Program-made: the position numbers and the translations under genes | Notes under the pieces: generated by a model | Told to the model about the DNA's origin: nothing | The model's input: the letters and a program-made list of their open reading frames with translations, nothing else | The model's database searches: none | DNA from: Crocinitomicaceae bacterium | GTDB taxonomy: Bacteria; Bacteroidota; Bacteroidia; Flavobacteriales_D; Crocinitomicaceae | Reading direction: 5' to 3' | DNA length: 64,000 nucleotides | NCBI GenBank assembly: GCA_030730025.1 | Contig: JANQWC010000013.1 | Location: 1 to 64,000 of the forward strand | Part shown: positions 33,947 to 42,002 of the stretch, in pieces | How the letters are laid out: the number at the start of each line of letters is the position of its first letter | Position numbering within the stretch: position 1 is the first letter of the stretch

Positions 33947-36028
33947 ATGAAAAGTCTATATCTCCTCCTGATATTGATCCTGACCAACAGTGTTTTTGCA
34001 CAGTTAGATCGATCCCAAAGACCAGCTGCGGCTGCGGCTCAAAAAATCAACATTCCAGCTTCACAGGTTTTCACGACCTCGAATGGCGTCACGGTTATTT
34101 TGTCTGAAAACCACAAAATCCCTAAGGTTTCTATTGAAATGAGCTTGGGTGCTACCCCGCGCTTGGAAGGCGAAAAAGCTGGCCTCTCAGATTTGGCCGG
34201 TTCTTTACTCATGTCTGGTACAAGCACCCGTTCCAAAGACCAACTAGACCGCGAAATCGATTTCATCGGTGCCAACCTTTCGGCAAGCGCTTCTAGCATG
34301 TATTTGAGCTGCCTCACCAAGCACCTCGACAAAGGCCTCGAGCTCATGACCGACGTCTTGTACAACGCGAGCTTTCCGGAAAGTGAAGTAGAGCGCATCC
34401 GCAAACAAAATTTATCTGGCCTACAATCTACAAAAGCTGATGCGGGCGAAATGGCAAGCAACGCCACCAGAGCTGTCAATTTCCCTGGGCATCCGCTGGG
34501 TGAAATCATGACAGAAGCCTCGCTGCAAAATATCACTCGAGAAGACCTCCTTCGTTATTACAAAACAACTTTTACACCGCAAGGCAGTTACTTGGTTGTT
34601 GTTGGCGACATCACAAGAGCGCAAACCGAAGCGTTGGTAACGCGTTATTTTTCAACTTGGCAAGGTGCGCCAGCGTATCAAAGTGAACTCGGCAAAGGGC
34701 AATTTGACAAAGGAAACCGCGTCATTTTTGTCAAAAAACCAGGGGCTGTACAATCTGTCGTTTACGTAACCTTCCCCATCGATATGCGCGCTGGCCACAA
34801 AGACCAACTGGCAATGAATGTCTTGAACGGCATTTTGGGTGGCGGTGGCTTTGGAACGCGCCTCATGCAAAACCTCAGAGAAGACAAAGCCTTTACGTAT
34901 GGCTGTTATTCTTCTTTGAATATCACCGAAAACGGCTCATGGATGTCTGCGGGTGGTAATTTCAAAAACGCCGTTACGGATTCTGCCATCACGGAAATTC
35001 TCAAAGAGTTTGCAGGCATCATTAATGCGCAGGTTACCGACGAAGAACTCAGCCTCACCAAAAACAACATGGCTGGTGGTTTTGCGCGTTCATTGGAGCG
35101 TCCACAAACTGTTGCGCGTTTTGCATTGAATACCATCAAGCAGAAATTAGCACCAGATTACTATCAAAACTACCTCCAACAACTTGAAGCCATCACCAAA
35201 GAAGATGTCTTGCGTGTGGCCCAACAATATTTTACGGCTAAAAATTGCCACATCATTGTGGTGGGTAATGAAGAAATCCTACCCAAGCTTTTGGTTTTTG
35301 ATACCGACGGAAAAATCGAGAAACTAGATGCTTTTGGTGCGCCAATCAAGGAAACAAAAAGCGCTGACATCACTGCAGATCAACTGATCGAAGCGTATGC
35401 AATGGCACTTACCGGCACTACCTCTCAAAAAGCGCTTTTGAAAAAATTAAAAACAGTCAAATCGTATTCGAGAGAATCAGAAATGAGCTCTGCTCAAATT
35501 CCGTTTGTGCTCACCTCAACAGACTACTTTTGGAATGGCGGCAACGAAGCCAGCAAGATGGAAATGCCGGGTATGGTTTTACAAAAATCATATTTTGACG
35601 GTAACTCAGGTTATACATTCAGCATGCAAGGCGGCCGCGAAGACCTCACTGCAGCAGAAATCGCCGCCAAACAAAAAGCGAGCGGTTTTATTCCAGAACT
35701 CAATTACAAAGCCAAAGGCATGGACTACGCCATCAAAGGCATCGAGCTCATCGATGGTCAAGAATGCTACGTGCTTTATACCAATGACGGCCTCGCTGAA
35801 AACTACGACTACTACTCGAAGCAAACGTTCATGAAGCTGCGTTCGACGAACATCCGCAAAATGGACGAAGAAATTGTAGAAACCACGACCAACTTCTCAG
35901 ACTACAAAGTAGTTGATGGCTTTCAATTTGCCCACGCTTTTAGCATGAGTGTTGGTAAAATGACCTTAACTGGTGTGGTGAAAAACATCAGCGTGAATCC
36001 GAAGCTCGCGATTGGCGAAGACTTCTAA
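33947..36028 (+). CDS. M16-family inactive partner with C-terminal LolA-like extension
   Basis: 693 aa. Signal peptide (1-19). Residues about 40-460 are an M16B pair of domains, but the HxxEH position reads D82-LAG85-S86, so the zinc site is absent; the R/Y-containing C-terminal half (GGGGFGTRLMQNLREDKAFTYG) that completes the partner's active site is intact. Residues about 480-690 form a beta-rich extension (e.g. MDYAIKGIELIDGQECYVL ... VDGFQFAHAFSMSVGKM) resembling LolA/outer-membrane lipoprotein sorting folds. The protein is predicted to pair with the product of the gene 5 nt upstream. Confidence 0.9.
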   Translation: MKSLYLLLILILTNSVFAQLDRSQRPAAAAAQKINIPASQVFTTSNGVTVILSENHKIPKVSIEMSLGATPRLEGEKAGLSDLAGSLLMSGTSTRSKDQLDREIDFIGANLSASASSMYLSCLTKHLDKGLELMTDVLYNASFPESEVERIRKQNLSGLQSTKADAGEMASNATRAVNFPGHPLGEIMTEASLQNITREDLLRYYKTTFTPQGSYLVVVGDITRAQTEALVTRYFSTWQGAPAYQSELGKGQFDKGNRVIFVKKPGAVQSVVYVTFPIDMRAGHKDQLAMNVLNGILGGGGFGTRLMQNLREDKAFTYGCYSSLNITENGSWMSAGGNFKNAVTDSAITEILKEFAGIINAQVTDEELSLTKNNMAGGFARSLERPQTVARFALNTIKQKLAPDYYQNYLQQLEAITKEDVLRVAQQYFTAKNCHIIVVGNEEILPKLLVFDTDGKIEKLDAFGAPIKETKSADITADQLIEAYAMALTGTTSQKALLKKLKTVKSYSRESEMSSAQIPFVLTSTDYFWNGGNEASKMEMPGMVLQKSYFDGNSGYTFSMQGGREDLTAAEIAAKQKASGFIPELNYKAKGMDYAIKGIELIDGQECYVLYTNDGLAENYDYYSKQTFMKLRSTNIRKMDEEIVETTTNFSDYKVVDGFQFAHAFSMSVGKMTLTGVVKNISVNPKLAIGEDF

Positions 36029-36048
36029 GTCACTTTTAACTTTCAAAT

Positions 36049-36074
36049 CAAGCCACTTTCGAGTGGCTTTTTTT
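36049..36074 (+). terminator. Terminator of the M16 operon
   Basis: AAGCCACT, TTCG loop, AGTGGCTT and a T run, 21 nt after the stop. Confidence 0.92.
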
Positions 36075-36089
36075 TGCCGCTTTAATTTA

Positions 36090-36097
36090 TAATTTTG
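36090..36097 (+). promoter_or_regulatory. -7 box of the BNR-repeat gene (leaderless type)
   Basis: TAATTTTG, then TGCTT and the ATG at 36103. Confidence 0.55.
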
Positions 36098-36102
36098 TGC
36101 TT

Positions 36103-37620
36103 ATGCAACAGTTTCTATTTCTTTTTTTGAGCGCCTTTCTTTTCGGTAGTGTTCAGGCCCAAAACCTACTTGTTTCGAGTGGACAAATTTTTGAAGGCGA
36201 ACCTTATTTGGCTGTCGACCCGCAAAACAGCAACCATTTAGTGGCGGCCTGGATGGGCTTTCAGCTCAATCAAAAAGTTGTGATCAAGAGTGTAGTTTCG
36301 ACCGATGGCGGCAGCACCTGGACAGCCCCCGCATGGCAAGCACACCAGCAAGCGGGCAACAGCAGCGCCGACGTATCTTTGGGTTTTGACCTCAATGGCA
36401 ATCTCTACATGGCTTACATCGATTACGATAACGTCAGTTTTACAAACGGTGCCGTAATTTGCCGAAAATCGATAGACGGCGGCTTGAGTTGGGGGCCAGC
36501 GGTTGTAGCCAGATCCATCGCTTCTTGCCCCAACAAACTTTGCATAGACCGCCCTTGGATTGCGGTCGATCCGCTCACGGGAAGTGTTGTGATCACCAGC
36601 ACCAACGCCAACCAACCCGGAACCGTTCAAGCGCCCTTTCATCCTTACATGGCCATTTCATCCGATCAAGGTGCTAGTTTTAGTTTACAAGAACTCGACA
36701 GCGCACCTTATTTAGCTGGCAACGCCATCTCCCAACCAATGCCCTCACCGGCCTTTGCCAATGATGGCCTTTTCATGGCAATTTATCCGAGTTATGAGAC
36801 CACGCAAAGTATTTTACCGCGCGTTGTGGAAGTCAGCAAAACGGTAGCCGCCTCTTTTTACAATTACCAAATTGCCTTTCAAGGCCTCGGATTTGGCACC
36901 CAAAACGACACACTCAAAAGTGGGCCTCATCTTTCCTTAGACCCTAGCAATTCCAATCGCGCTAATTACGCTTTTATAAGTGAGGTTTATGGAGATCCTG
37001 ATATCATTTGTATTGAAAAAAATGGGGGTGCGTGGTCTGCGCCAATGCGAGTCAATCAAGACATTCAGGGCAACGGCGTGATCCAAGATCTCATTTGGTC
37101 CGATTACGACACCGATGGAGACTTAGCTGTTTGTTGGCGAGACCGCCGCAATGGCGTACCCGGAACCTACCAAAGCCCGAGTCAGATTTTCTGTCGCATC
37201 CAGAGCAACCAGACGTGGGGCACTGAGTTTTTGATCAGTCCGTTGGTCGCGCATGACTCTATTTTGCTTGAGAACGGCAATGACTTTTTAAATGTGCAAT
37301 TCAGCAACAACCAGCTTTATACCATTTGGGGCGATGTGCGCCAAGGAAGCTTGAAAATCTTTTTGAATCATTTTGACCAGTTGAGCAATTCGAGCAGCAC
37401 CAATCCCATCCCGACGCTAGCACCTATTTTCCCGAATCCGAGCAATGGAATGTTCAATATTCCTCTAGATTTAGTGGGTTTACCTTTTATTCTGCATACG
37501 ATGGAAGGTCATATCCTGAGAAAAGGTACACTTCTAAATGATTTGGACCTTTCTCAATATGGAGTAGGAACTTATTTTTTGAAGGTTGAACAATATACAT
37601 TTCCACTCATCAAAAATTAG
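36103..37620 (+). CDS. T9SS-exported BNR-repeat (sialidase-fold) protein
   Basis: 505 aa. Signal peptide (about 1-19, SVQA-QN). BNR/Asp-box repeats of the form SxDxGxxW are visible (STDGGSTW, SIDGGLSW, SSDQGASF), with the usual WIAVDP and LSLDPSN blades: a six-bladed sialidase-type propeller. The catalytic Arg triad of true sialidases cannot be confirmed, so it may be a non-enzymatic or exo-glycosidase-like surface protein. The C-terminus (FPNPSNGMFNI ... LSQYGVGTYFLKV) is a T9SS type A sorting domain. Start ATG 36103, not the GTG 36097 within the -7 box. Confidence 0.87.
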   Translation: MQQFLFLFLSAFLFGSVQAQNLLVSSGQIFEGEPYLAVDPQNSNHLVAAWMGFQLNQKVVIKSVVSTDGGSTWTAPAWQAHQQAGNSSADVSLGFDLNGNLYMAYIDYDNVSFTNGAVICRKSIDGGLSWGPAVVARSIASCPNKLCIDRPWIAVDPLTGSVVITSTNANQPGTVQAPFHPYMAISSDQGASFSLQELDSAPYLAGNAISQPMPSPAFANDGLFMAIYPSYETTQSILPRVVEVSKTVAASFYNYQIAFQGLGFGTQNDTLKSGPHLSLDPSNSNRANYAFISEVYGDPDIICIEKNGGAWSAPMRVNQDIQGNGVIQDLIWSDYDTDGDLAVCWRDRRNGVPGTYQSPSQIFCRIQSNQTWGTEFLISPLVAHDSILLENGNDFLNVQFSNNQLYTIWGDVRQGSLKIFLNHFDQLSNSSSTNPIPTLAPIFPNPSNGMFNIPLDLVGLPFILHTMEGHILRKGTLLNDLDLSQYGVGTYFLKVEQYTFPLIKN

Positions 37621-37664
37621 ACTTTCTGTTGATATCTTAGCGGTGTATTTTTAAAAATAAGCGG

Positions 37665-37672
37665 TATCTTTG
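37665..37672 (+). promoter_or_regulatory. -7 box of dnaX (leaderless type)
   Basis: TATCTTTG, then AAAC and the ATG at 37677. A TATTTTTAAAAATA palindrome (37646-37659) and two direct copies of AGCGGT (37639 and 37660) sit upstream. Confidence 0.6.
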
Positions 37673-37676
37673 AAAC

Positions 37677-39406
37677 ATGAGTGAATTTGTTGTATCGGCT
37701 CGCAAATACCGCCCGCAAACCTTTGATACGGTTGTGGGGCAACAATCTATTACCAACACACTCAAAAATGCGATCCAAAACCAACACCTTGCGCAGGCTT
37801 TTTTATTCTGCGGTTCAAGAGGTGTCGGCAAAACAACCACGGCGCGTATTTTAGCCAAAACCATCAACTGTTTCAATCCTACATCGGCAATTGAAGCCTG
37901 CGACCAATGCGACTCCTGCCTTTCCTTTCACACCGGAAACTCACTCAATATCTATGAGCTAGATGCCGCTTCCAACAACTCCGTTGACGACATCCGCAAC
38001 CTCATCGATCAAGTGCGCATTGCTCCGCAACTTGGCAGCCACAAGGTCTACATCATCGATGAGGTCCACATGCTCTCGGCCAACGCCTTCAACGCCTTTC
38101 TCAAGACTTTAGAAGAGCCGCCAAAGCACGCCATCTTTATTTTAGCGACCACCGAAAAGCATAAAATCATCCCGACTATTCTTTCTAGGTGTCAGATTTT
38201 CGACTTCCAAAGAATCCGCGTTAAAGACATCGCCGATCACCTCAGCACCATTGCCACCAAAGAAGGCGTTTCCGCCGACCCAGAAGCACTGCACCAAATC
38301 GCTTTGAAAGCAGACGGAGCCTTGCGCGACGCACTCTCTATCTTTGATCAATTGGTCACCTTTGCTGGCAATACACTCACCTACAAAGACGTCCTCGAGA
38401 ACCTACATATACTCGACTACGAATATTATTTCAAAGTCATTGAGGCAACCGAAAAGGAAGACATCCCATCTGCCCTACTCATCCTCAACGACATCTACGA
38501 AAAAGGCTTTGACGGCCATCAGTTCGTCATCGGCCTGGCCGAACACCTCCGCAATATCTTGGTCTGCAAAGACCCCAGAACCGCGAGTTTATTAGAGGCG
38601 CCCGACACCGTCAAGCAGCGCTTTACGCAGCAAGCCAGCGAAATTGAAGCCCAGCGTTTATTGCGCGGCCTCCAAGTACTCTCCAAAACAGACGTCGAGT
38701 ACAAAGCCTCCAAAAACCAACGCCTGCTCATCGAGGTTGCCCTCATGCAGCTCTGCTCACTCAAGCAAGAGCAAGAAAAAAAAAAGGCCTAACTGAGCGC
38801 ATCGACATCCTGCCGTCGCCCAAACAAACCCTGCGCAAAACCAACACCAACAAACCTGTAGCTACCCAAGAAGCCGCTGCTCCGAGCGCAGCACCTGCAT
38901 TACCTGTCAAAGAACCAGCCGCCCAACTTAGCCAACCACAGGGCAACGTCAAGGCCAACATCATCTCCATCCGCGAGACCCTCGAAAAAGACAAAGCCAG
39001 CAATCAACAGGTGCGCCAAGAAGACCTCCCACGCGAAGGCTTCCACCTCGATCACGTCAAAATGTATTGGAAACAATTTGCGTTTCAGGTCAAGGAAGAC
39101 GGAATGGAAACCTTCTACAATGCACTGATCAAGCGCGACCCTGTTTTAAAAGGCGACGAAATCCTCGAGCTCACCGTAGACAACCTCGTGCAGCAGAACT
39201 ACATCCAAACACACTTGCTCACCTTCAAAGAGTTCATGCGCAAGCAACTCAACAACTTCTATTTAGACATCGTTTTGGTGCAAGCTGCGCCAGACGAAGA
39301 AGAGGTTAAATTCCTGACGGGCAAAGACAAATTTGCGGCGTTGGCGCGTAAAAACCCCAATCTTCATACGCTCAAAAACCGCTTCAATCTCGACATTGAC
39401 TACTGA
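37677..39406 (+). CDS. dnaX: DNA polymerase III gamma/tau subunit, two frames joined at A10
   Basis: The first frame (37677-38792) encodes 371 aa with Walker A GSRGVGKTTTARIL, the zinc Cys set (NCFNPTSAIEACDQCDSC) and DEVHMLSANAFNAFLKTLEEPP: the clamp-loader ATPase (gamma). It ends KKKA-stop. From the same site the -1 frame stays open to 39406, giving a Pro/Ala-rich linker and a C-terminal domain (YWKQFAFQVKEDGMETFY) where tau binds polymerase alpha and helicase. An A10 run at 38776-38785 marks the junction. So the gene either makes gamma and tau by slippage, or has a homopolymer error (A11 would give one 576-aa frame). First gene of an operon with menE, a J-domain gene and nth. Confidence 0.95.
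38776..38785 (+). other. A10 slippery run in dnaX
   Basis: Ten A flanked by G. With A10 the 0 frame stops at 38790-38792; with A9 the frame stops at TGA 4 codons on; only A11 (or -1 frameshift) opens the tau frame. No strong hairpin follows, which favours RNA polymerase slippage (as in Thermus dnaX) over ribosomal frameshifting. Confidence 0.75.
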
Positions 39407-40419
39407 TGCAAGCCAAGTGGTTTTTCATTGACTCAGACGCAGAACTACAAGCAGCTGCCGCGCGCTTTCTGGAAAGCTGGAACACCAATGCGCCTTTTCA
39501 AATCAAAAGTTCTGGCACCACCGGCCAGCCACAACTTCAACACTTCAACAAAGCACAATTAAGTTACTCCGCCCAAGCGAGCATTGAAGCGCTCGGGCTC
39601 AATGAAAAAACGCAGGCGCTACTTTGTCTTCCACTTTCTAGTGTGGGTGGGCTCATGCTATTGGCCCGTTCTATCGTCGGTAATTTTGAAGTACAACTGC
39701 AGCTACCAAGTGCCAGACCACTGCAAAACCTGCGTCAAAAAATAGACTTTGTAGCCATGGTGCCCACCCAACTACAACAAAGCCTGCAGCACGACCTTCA
39801 TCAACTCAAAGGAATTGCACAAATTTTAGTGGGTGGCGGCCAAATGAGCAGCGATCTCGTTGCGGCTTGCCAGCGAGCCCAGCTAGAAGTTTGGCATAGT
39901 TACGGCATGACCGAAACACTTTCTCATGTGGCCTTGCGCAAAGTAAGCCCCGTAGAAGAACCGTTTTTTCACGCGCTGCCTGGTATCCATTTTTCGAGCG
40001 AAAACGGCTGTTTAGTGATCCATTATCCACAGCTTCAAGAGCAAACAATAGTCACCAAAGATTTGGTCGCGTTGCAAAGCGCCAGCGCTTTTACATGGCT
40101 GGGACGTGCAGACAACGCCATTAATTCGGGCGGTTTCAAGATCATCCCAGAAATATTAGAACGACAACTCGAAATGCACATCGCTGCGCCTTTTTTCATC
40201 ACTTCGCTACCCGATGACAAATGGGGCCAAATAGTCGCTATTGCGATTGAAGGACAGCAAGCACCTGTATTTCCAGACTTTCAACAATTAGGATTAAAAA
40301 CCGCAGAAATTCCTAAAAAATATGCGCTAGTATCTACATTTGAACGCACCGCAACTCAAAAAATAAAGCGCCAAGAAGTACTCAAATCACTTGCCAATGC
40401 AGACTGGAGATCCATATAA
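39406..40419 (+). CDS. menE: o-Succinylbenzoate-CoA ligase-like AMP-binding enzyme
   Basis: 337 aa, short for the ANL superfamily but typical of Bacteroidota MenE. ATP-binding P-loop KSSGTTGQPQLQ near residue 35, YGMTETLSH, and the C-terminal hinge WLGRADNAINSGGFKI with a catalytic Lys near the end (ATQKIKRQEV). It would activate o-succinylbenzoate to its CoA ester in menaquinone synthesis. The ATG overlaps the tau-frame stop of dnaX (TGATG). Other men genes are not in the window. Confidence 0.88.
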   Translation: MQAKWFFIDSDAELQAAAARFLESWNTNAPFQIKSSGTTGQPQLQHFNKAQLSYSAQASIEALGLNEKTQALLCLPLSSVGGLMLLARSIVGNFEVQLQLPSARPLQNLRQKIDFVAMVPTQLQQSLQHDLHQLKGIAQILVGGGQMSSDLVAACQRAQLEVWHSYGMTETLSHVALRKVSPVEEPFFHALPGIHFSSENGCLVIHYPQLQEQTIVTKDLVALQSASAFTWLGRADNAINSGGFKIIPEILERQLEMHIAAPFFITSLPDDKWGQIVAIAIEGQQAPVFPDFQQLGLKTAEIPKKYALVSTFERTATQKIKRQEVLKSLANADWRSI

Positions 40420-41263
40420 AATACTCGGATTAAAAGTTGGTGCCACTTCAGAAGAAATCAGGAGCGCATATCGCCGCTTGGCCAAAAAATACCACCCCGA
40501 CCGCAATCCATCCGCCTCCGCTGCCGCCAAATTCATTGAAATTCAGGCAGCTTATGAACAACTCAACAGCGGCCAAACGGCTTCAAAACCCGATGCCGTA
40601 GAGCAACAATACCGCGCCCAACAAGCGCAATACGACCAAGACCTCGAAGCCTACAAGAAACAACGCGCGGCGGCCCGAGAAAAATTAAGGCAACAAAAAC
40701 AACAAGAAGAAAATTACAAAATCGCTTATCTGCAACAATTGAAGAGCGGTAAAATCGGCCGCTGGCACCGCGCCGTAGCTGTTGCAGGCGCTTTATTATT
40801 TTTGGTACTTTGGATTGATTTTTTCTTGCCCAAAAAGCAAGTACCGATTCGCGTTTCAGCCTACGGGCTGCATGCTTACAGCAGCGTAGATGGCCACCTG
40901 GTACAGTTGTTCAAAAGCACCGATGAACGCGCTTTTTGGGTAGCCGACTACCTGAGCCAAAACCTGCCCAAAACTCAAAATTTACGCAGCATAGAAACCC
41001 CGTGGTTGCATCAAGTCAAGGCACTGAACTTTCACGACGGGCTTTACGAACTCAGCGTGCCCATTCATTTTAGCTTTTATTGGGCGCAAATCTGGGTCAG
41101 CTTACTCTTTTTAATCCCGGTACTTTCTTGGTATTTGGCAAGCGCAGACATCATTTTTGTAGCGGGTTCTTTTGTATCGAGATATGCCATATTAGGTTTC
41201 ATGCTGTGGTTTTTAGTCAGCGAAAACCGTTTTATTCACTTGCTAAGTTTCGGGCAATTATGA
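40397..41263 (+). CDS. Membrane-anchored J-domain protein
   Basis: 288 aa. J domain at residues 5-70 (YKILGLKVGATSEEIRSAYRRLAKKYHPDRNP with the essential HPD), a coiled, Q/R/K-rich stretch (to about 118), one membrane helix near 122-145, a soluble domain, and two further hydrophobic helices at the C-terminus. It stimulates DnaK ATPase at the inner membrane, unlike classical DnaJ with zinc fingers. ATG 40397 overlaps menE by 23 bp; TTG 40391 is rejected. Confidence 0.87.
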   Translation: MQTGDPYKILGLKVGATSEEIRSAYRRLAKKYHPDRNPSASAAAKFIEIQAAYEQLNSGQTASKPDAVEQQYRAQQAQYDQDLEAYKKQRAAAREKLRQQKQQEENYKIAYLQQLKSGKIGRWHRAVAVAGALLFLVLWIDFFLPKKQVPIRVSAYGLHAYSSVDGHLVQLFKSTDERAFWVADYLSQNLPKTQNLRSIETPWLHQVKALNFHDGLYELSVPIHFSFYWAQIWVSLLFLIPVLSWYLASADIIFVAGSFVSRYAILGFMLWFLVSENRFIHLLSFGQL

Positions 41264-41907
41264 GCACAAAAAAAGAAAAATCAAAATACATCATCGAGAC
41301 ACTAGAAGCGCTTTATCCAGAGACGCCCATCCCGCTCGATCACAAAGACCCCTACACACTTCTGGTGGCAGTTTTGCTCTCTGCGCAATGCACTGATGCG
41401 CGGGTCAATACGGTTACACCAAGTTTGTTTGCACTGGCCGACAATCCGTTTGAAATGGCTGCGCAACCCGTCGAAAAGATCCAACAAATTATTAGGCCTT
41501 GTGGGCTTTCTCCCAAAAAAGCAGCTGCTATTTCGCAGTTATCTCAAATATTGGTTGAAAAATATAACGGTGAAGTTCCGCAAAGCTTTGCTGCGCTAGA
41601 AGAATTGCCAGGCGTCGGACACAAAACGGCGTCGGTTGTGATGTCTCAGGCTTTTGGCTTTGCCGCCTTTCCTGTCGATACGCACATCCATCGTTTGCTC
41701 ACGCGCTGGGGCCTTACGAGCGGAAAAAACGTGGAGCAAACAGAGCGCGATGCCAAAAAATTGTTTCCGGAAGCCTCTTGGAACAAACTACATTTACAAA
41801 TCATCTTTTACGGTCGGGAGTACTCCCCTGCGCGTTCGCCAAAGCGCGAAAAGGATTTCATTACCCAGCAAATTGGCACCGCCAAGGCCCTCAAAGAACT
41901 TTGTTGA
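41260..41907 (+). CDS. nth: Endonuclease III lacking the 4Fe-4S cysteines
   Basis: 215 aa. HhH-GPD DNA glycosylase/AP lyase: HhH motif LPGVGHKTASVV with catalytic K122, and catalytic D140 in FPVDTHIHR. It removes oxidised pyrimidines in base excision repair. The C-terminal C-x6-C-x2-C-x5-C cluster of E. coli Nth is replaced by YGREYSPARSPKREKDF, with no Cys; the only Cys are C44, C81 and C215. The ATG overlaps the J-domain gene stop (ATGA). A 14-bp palindrome (TCAACAATTGTTGA, 41910-41923) follows the stop. Confidence 0.93.
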   Translation: MSTKKEKSKYIIETLEALYPETPIPLDHKDPYTLLVAVLLSAQCTDARVNTVTPSLFALADNPFEMAAQPVEKIQQIIRPCGLSPKKAAAISQLSQILVEKYNGEVPQSFAALEELPGVGHKTASVVMSQAFGFAAFPVDTHIHRLLTRWGLTSGKNVEQTERDAKKLFPEASWNKLHLQIIFYGREYSPARSPKREKDFITQQIGTAKALKELC

Positions 41908-41909
41908 TT

Positions 41910-41923
41910 TCAACAATTGTTGA
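41910..41923. promoter_or_regulatory. 14-bp perfect palindrome between nth and dnaB
   Basis: TCAACAATTGTTGA. It overlaps TTATCAACA on the minus strand (41926-41918), one mismatch from a DnaA box, and a TTGTTGAT direct repeat (41901 and 41918). It could be an operator or a DnaA site; a single box is not an origin. Confidence 0.3.
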
Positions 41924-41957
41924 TAACCATCCTTTACAACTTTTTCATAACTAAGAG

Positions 41958-41973
41958 AGCGAAGCTTTTCGCT
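41958..41973. repeat. Inverted repeat upstream of dnaB
   Basis: AGCGAA, GCTT, TTCGCT, about 18 nt before the dnaB -7 box. There is no T run, so it is not an obvious terminator; it could be an operator. Confidence 0.3.
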
Positions 41974-41990
41974 TTGAGGTAGCCTTTAGC

Positions 41991-41998
41991 TATATTTG
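41991..41998 (+). promoter_or_regulatory. -7 box of dnaB (leaderless type)
   Basis: TATATTTG, then TTCA and the ATG at 42003. Confidence 0.6.
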
Positions 41999-42002
41999 TT
42001 CA

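Noticed and set aside
37677-39406. dnaX as a pseudogene
   Set aside because: Both parts are intact and full of conserved residues, the frame change is exactly at A10, and dnaX frameshifting is well known.
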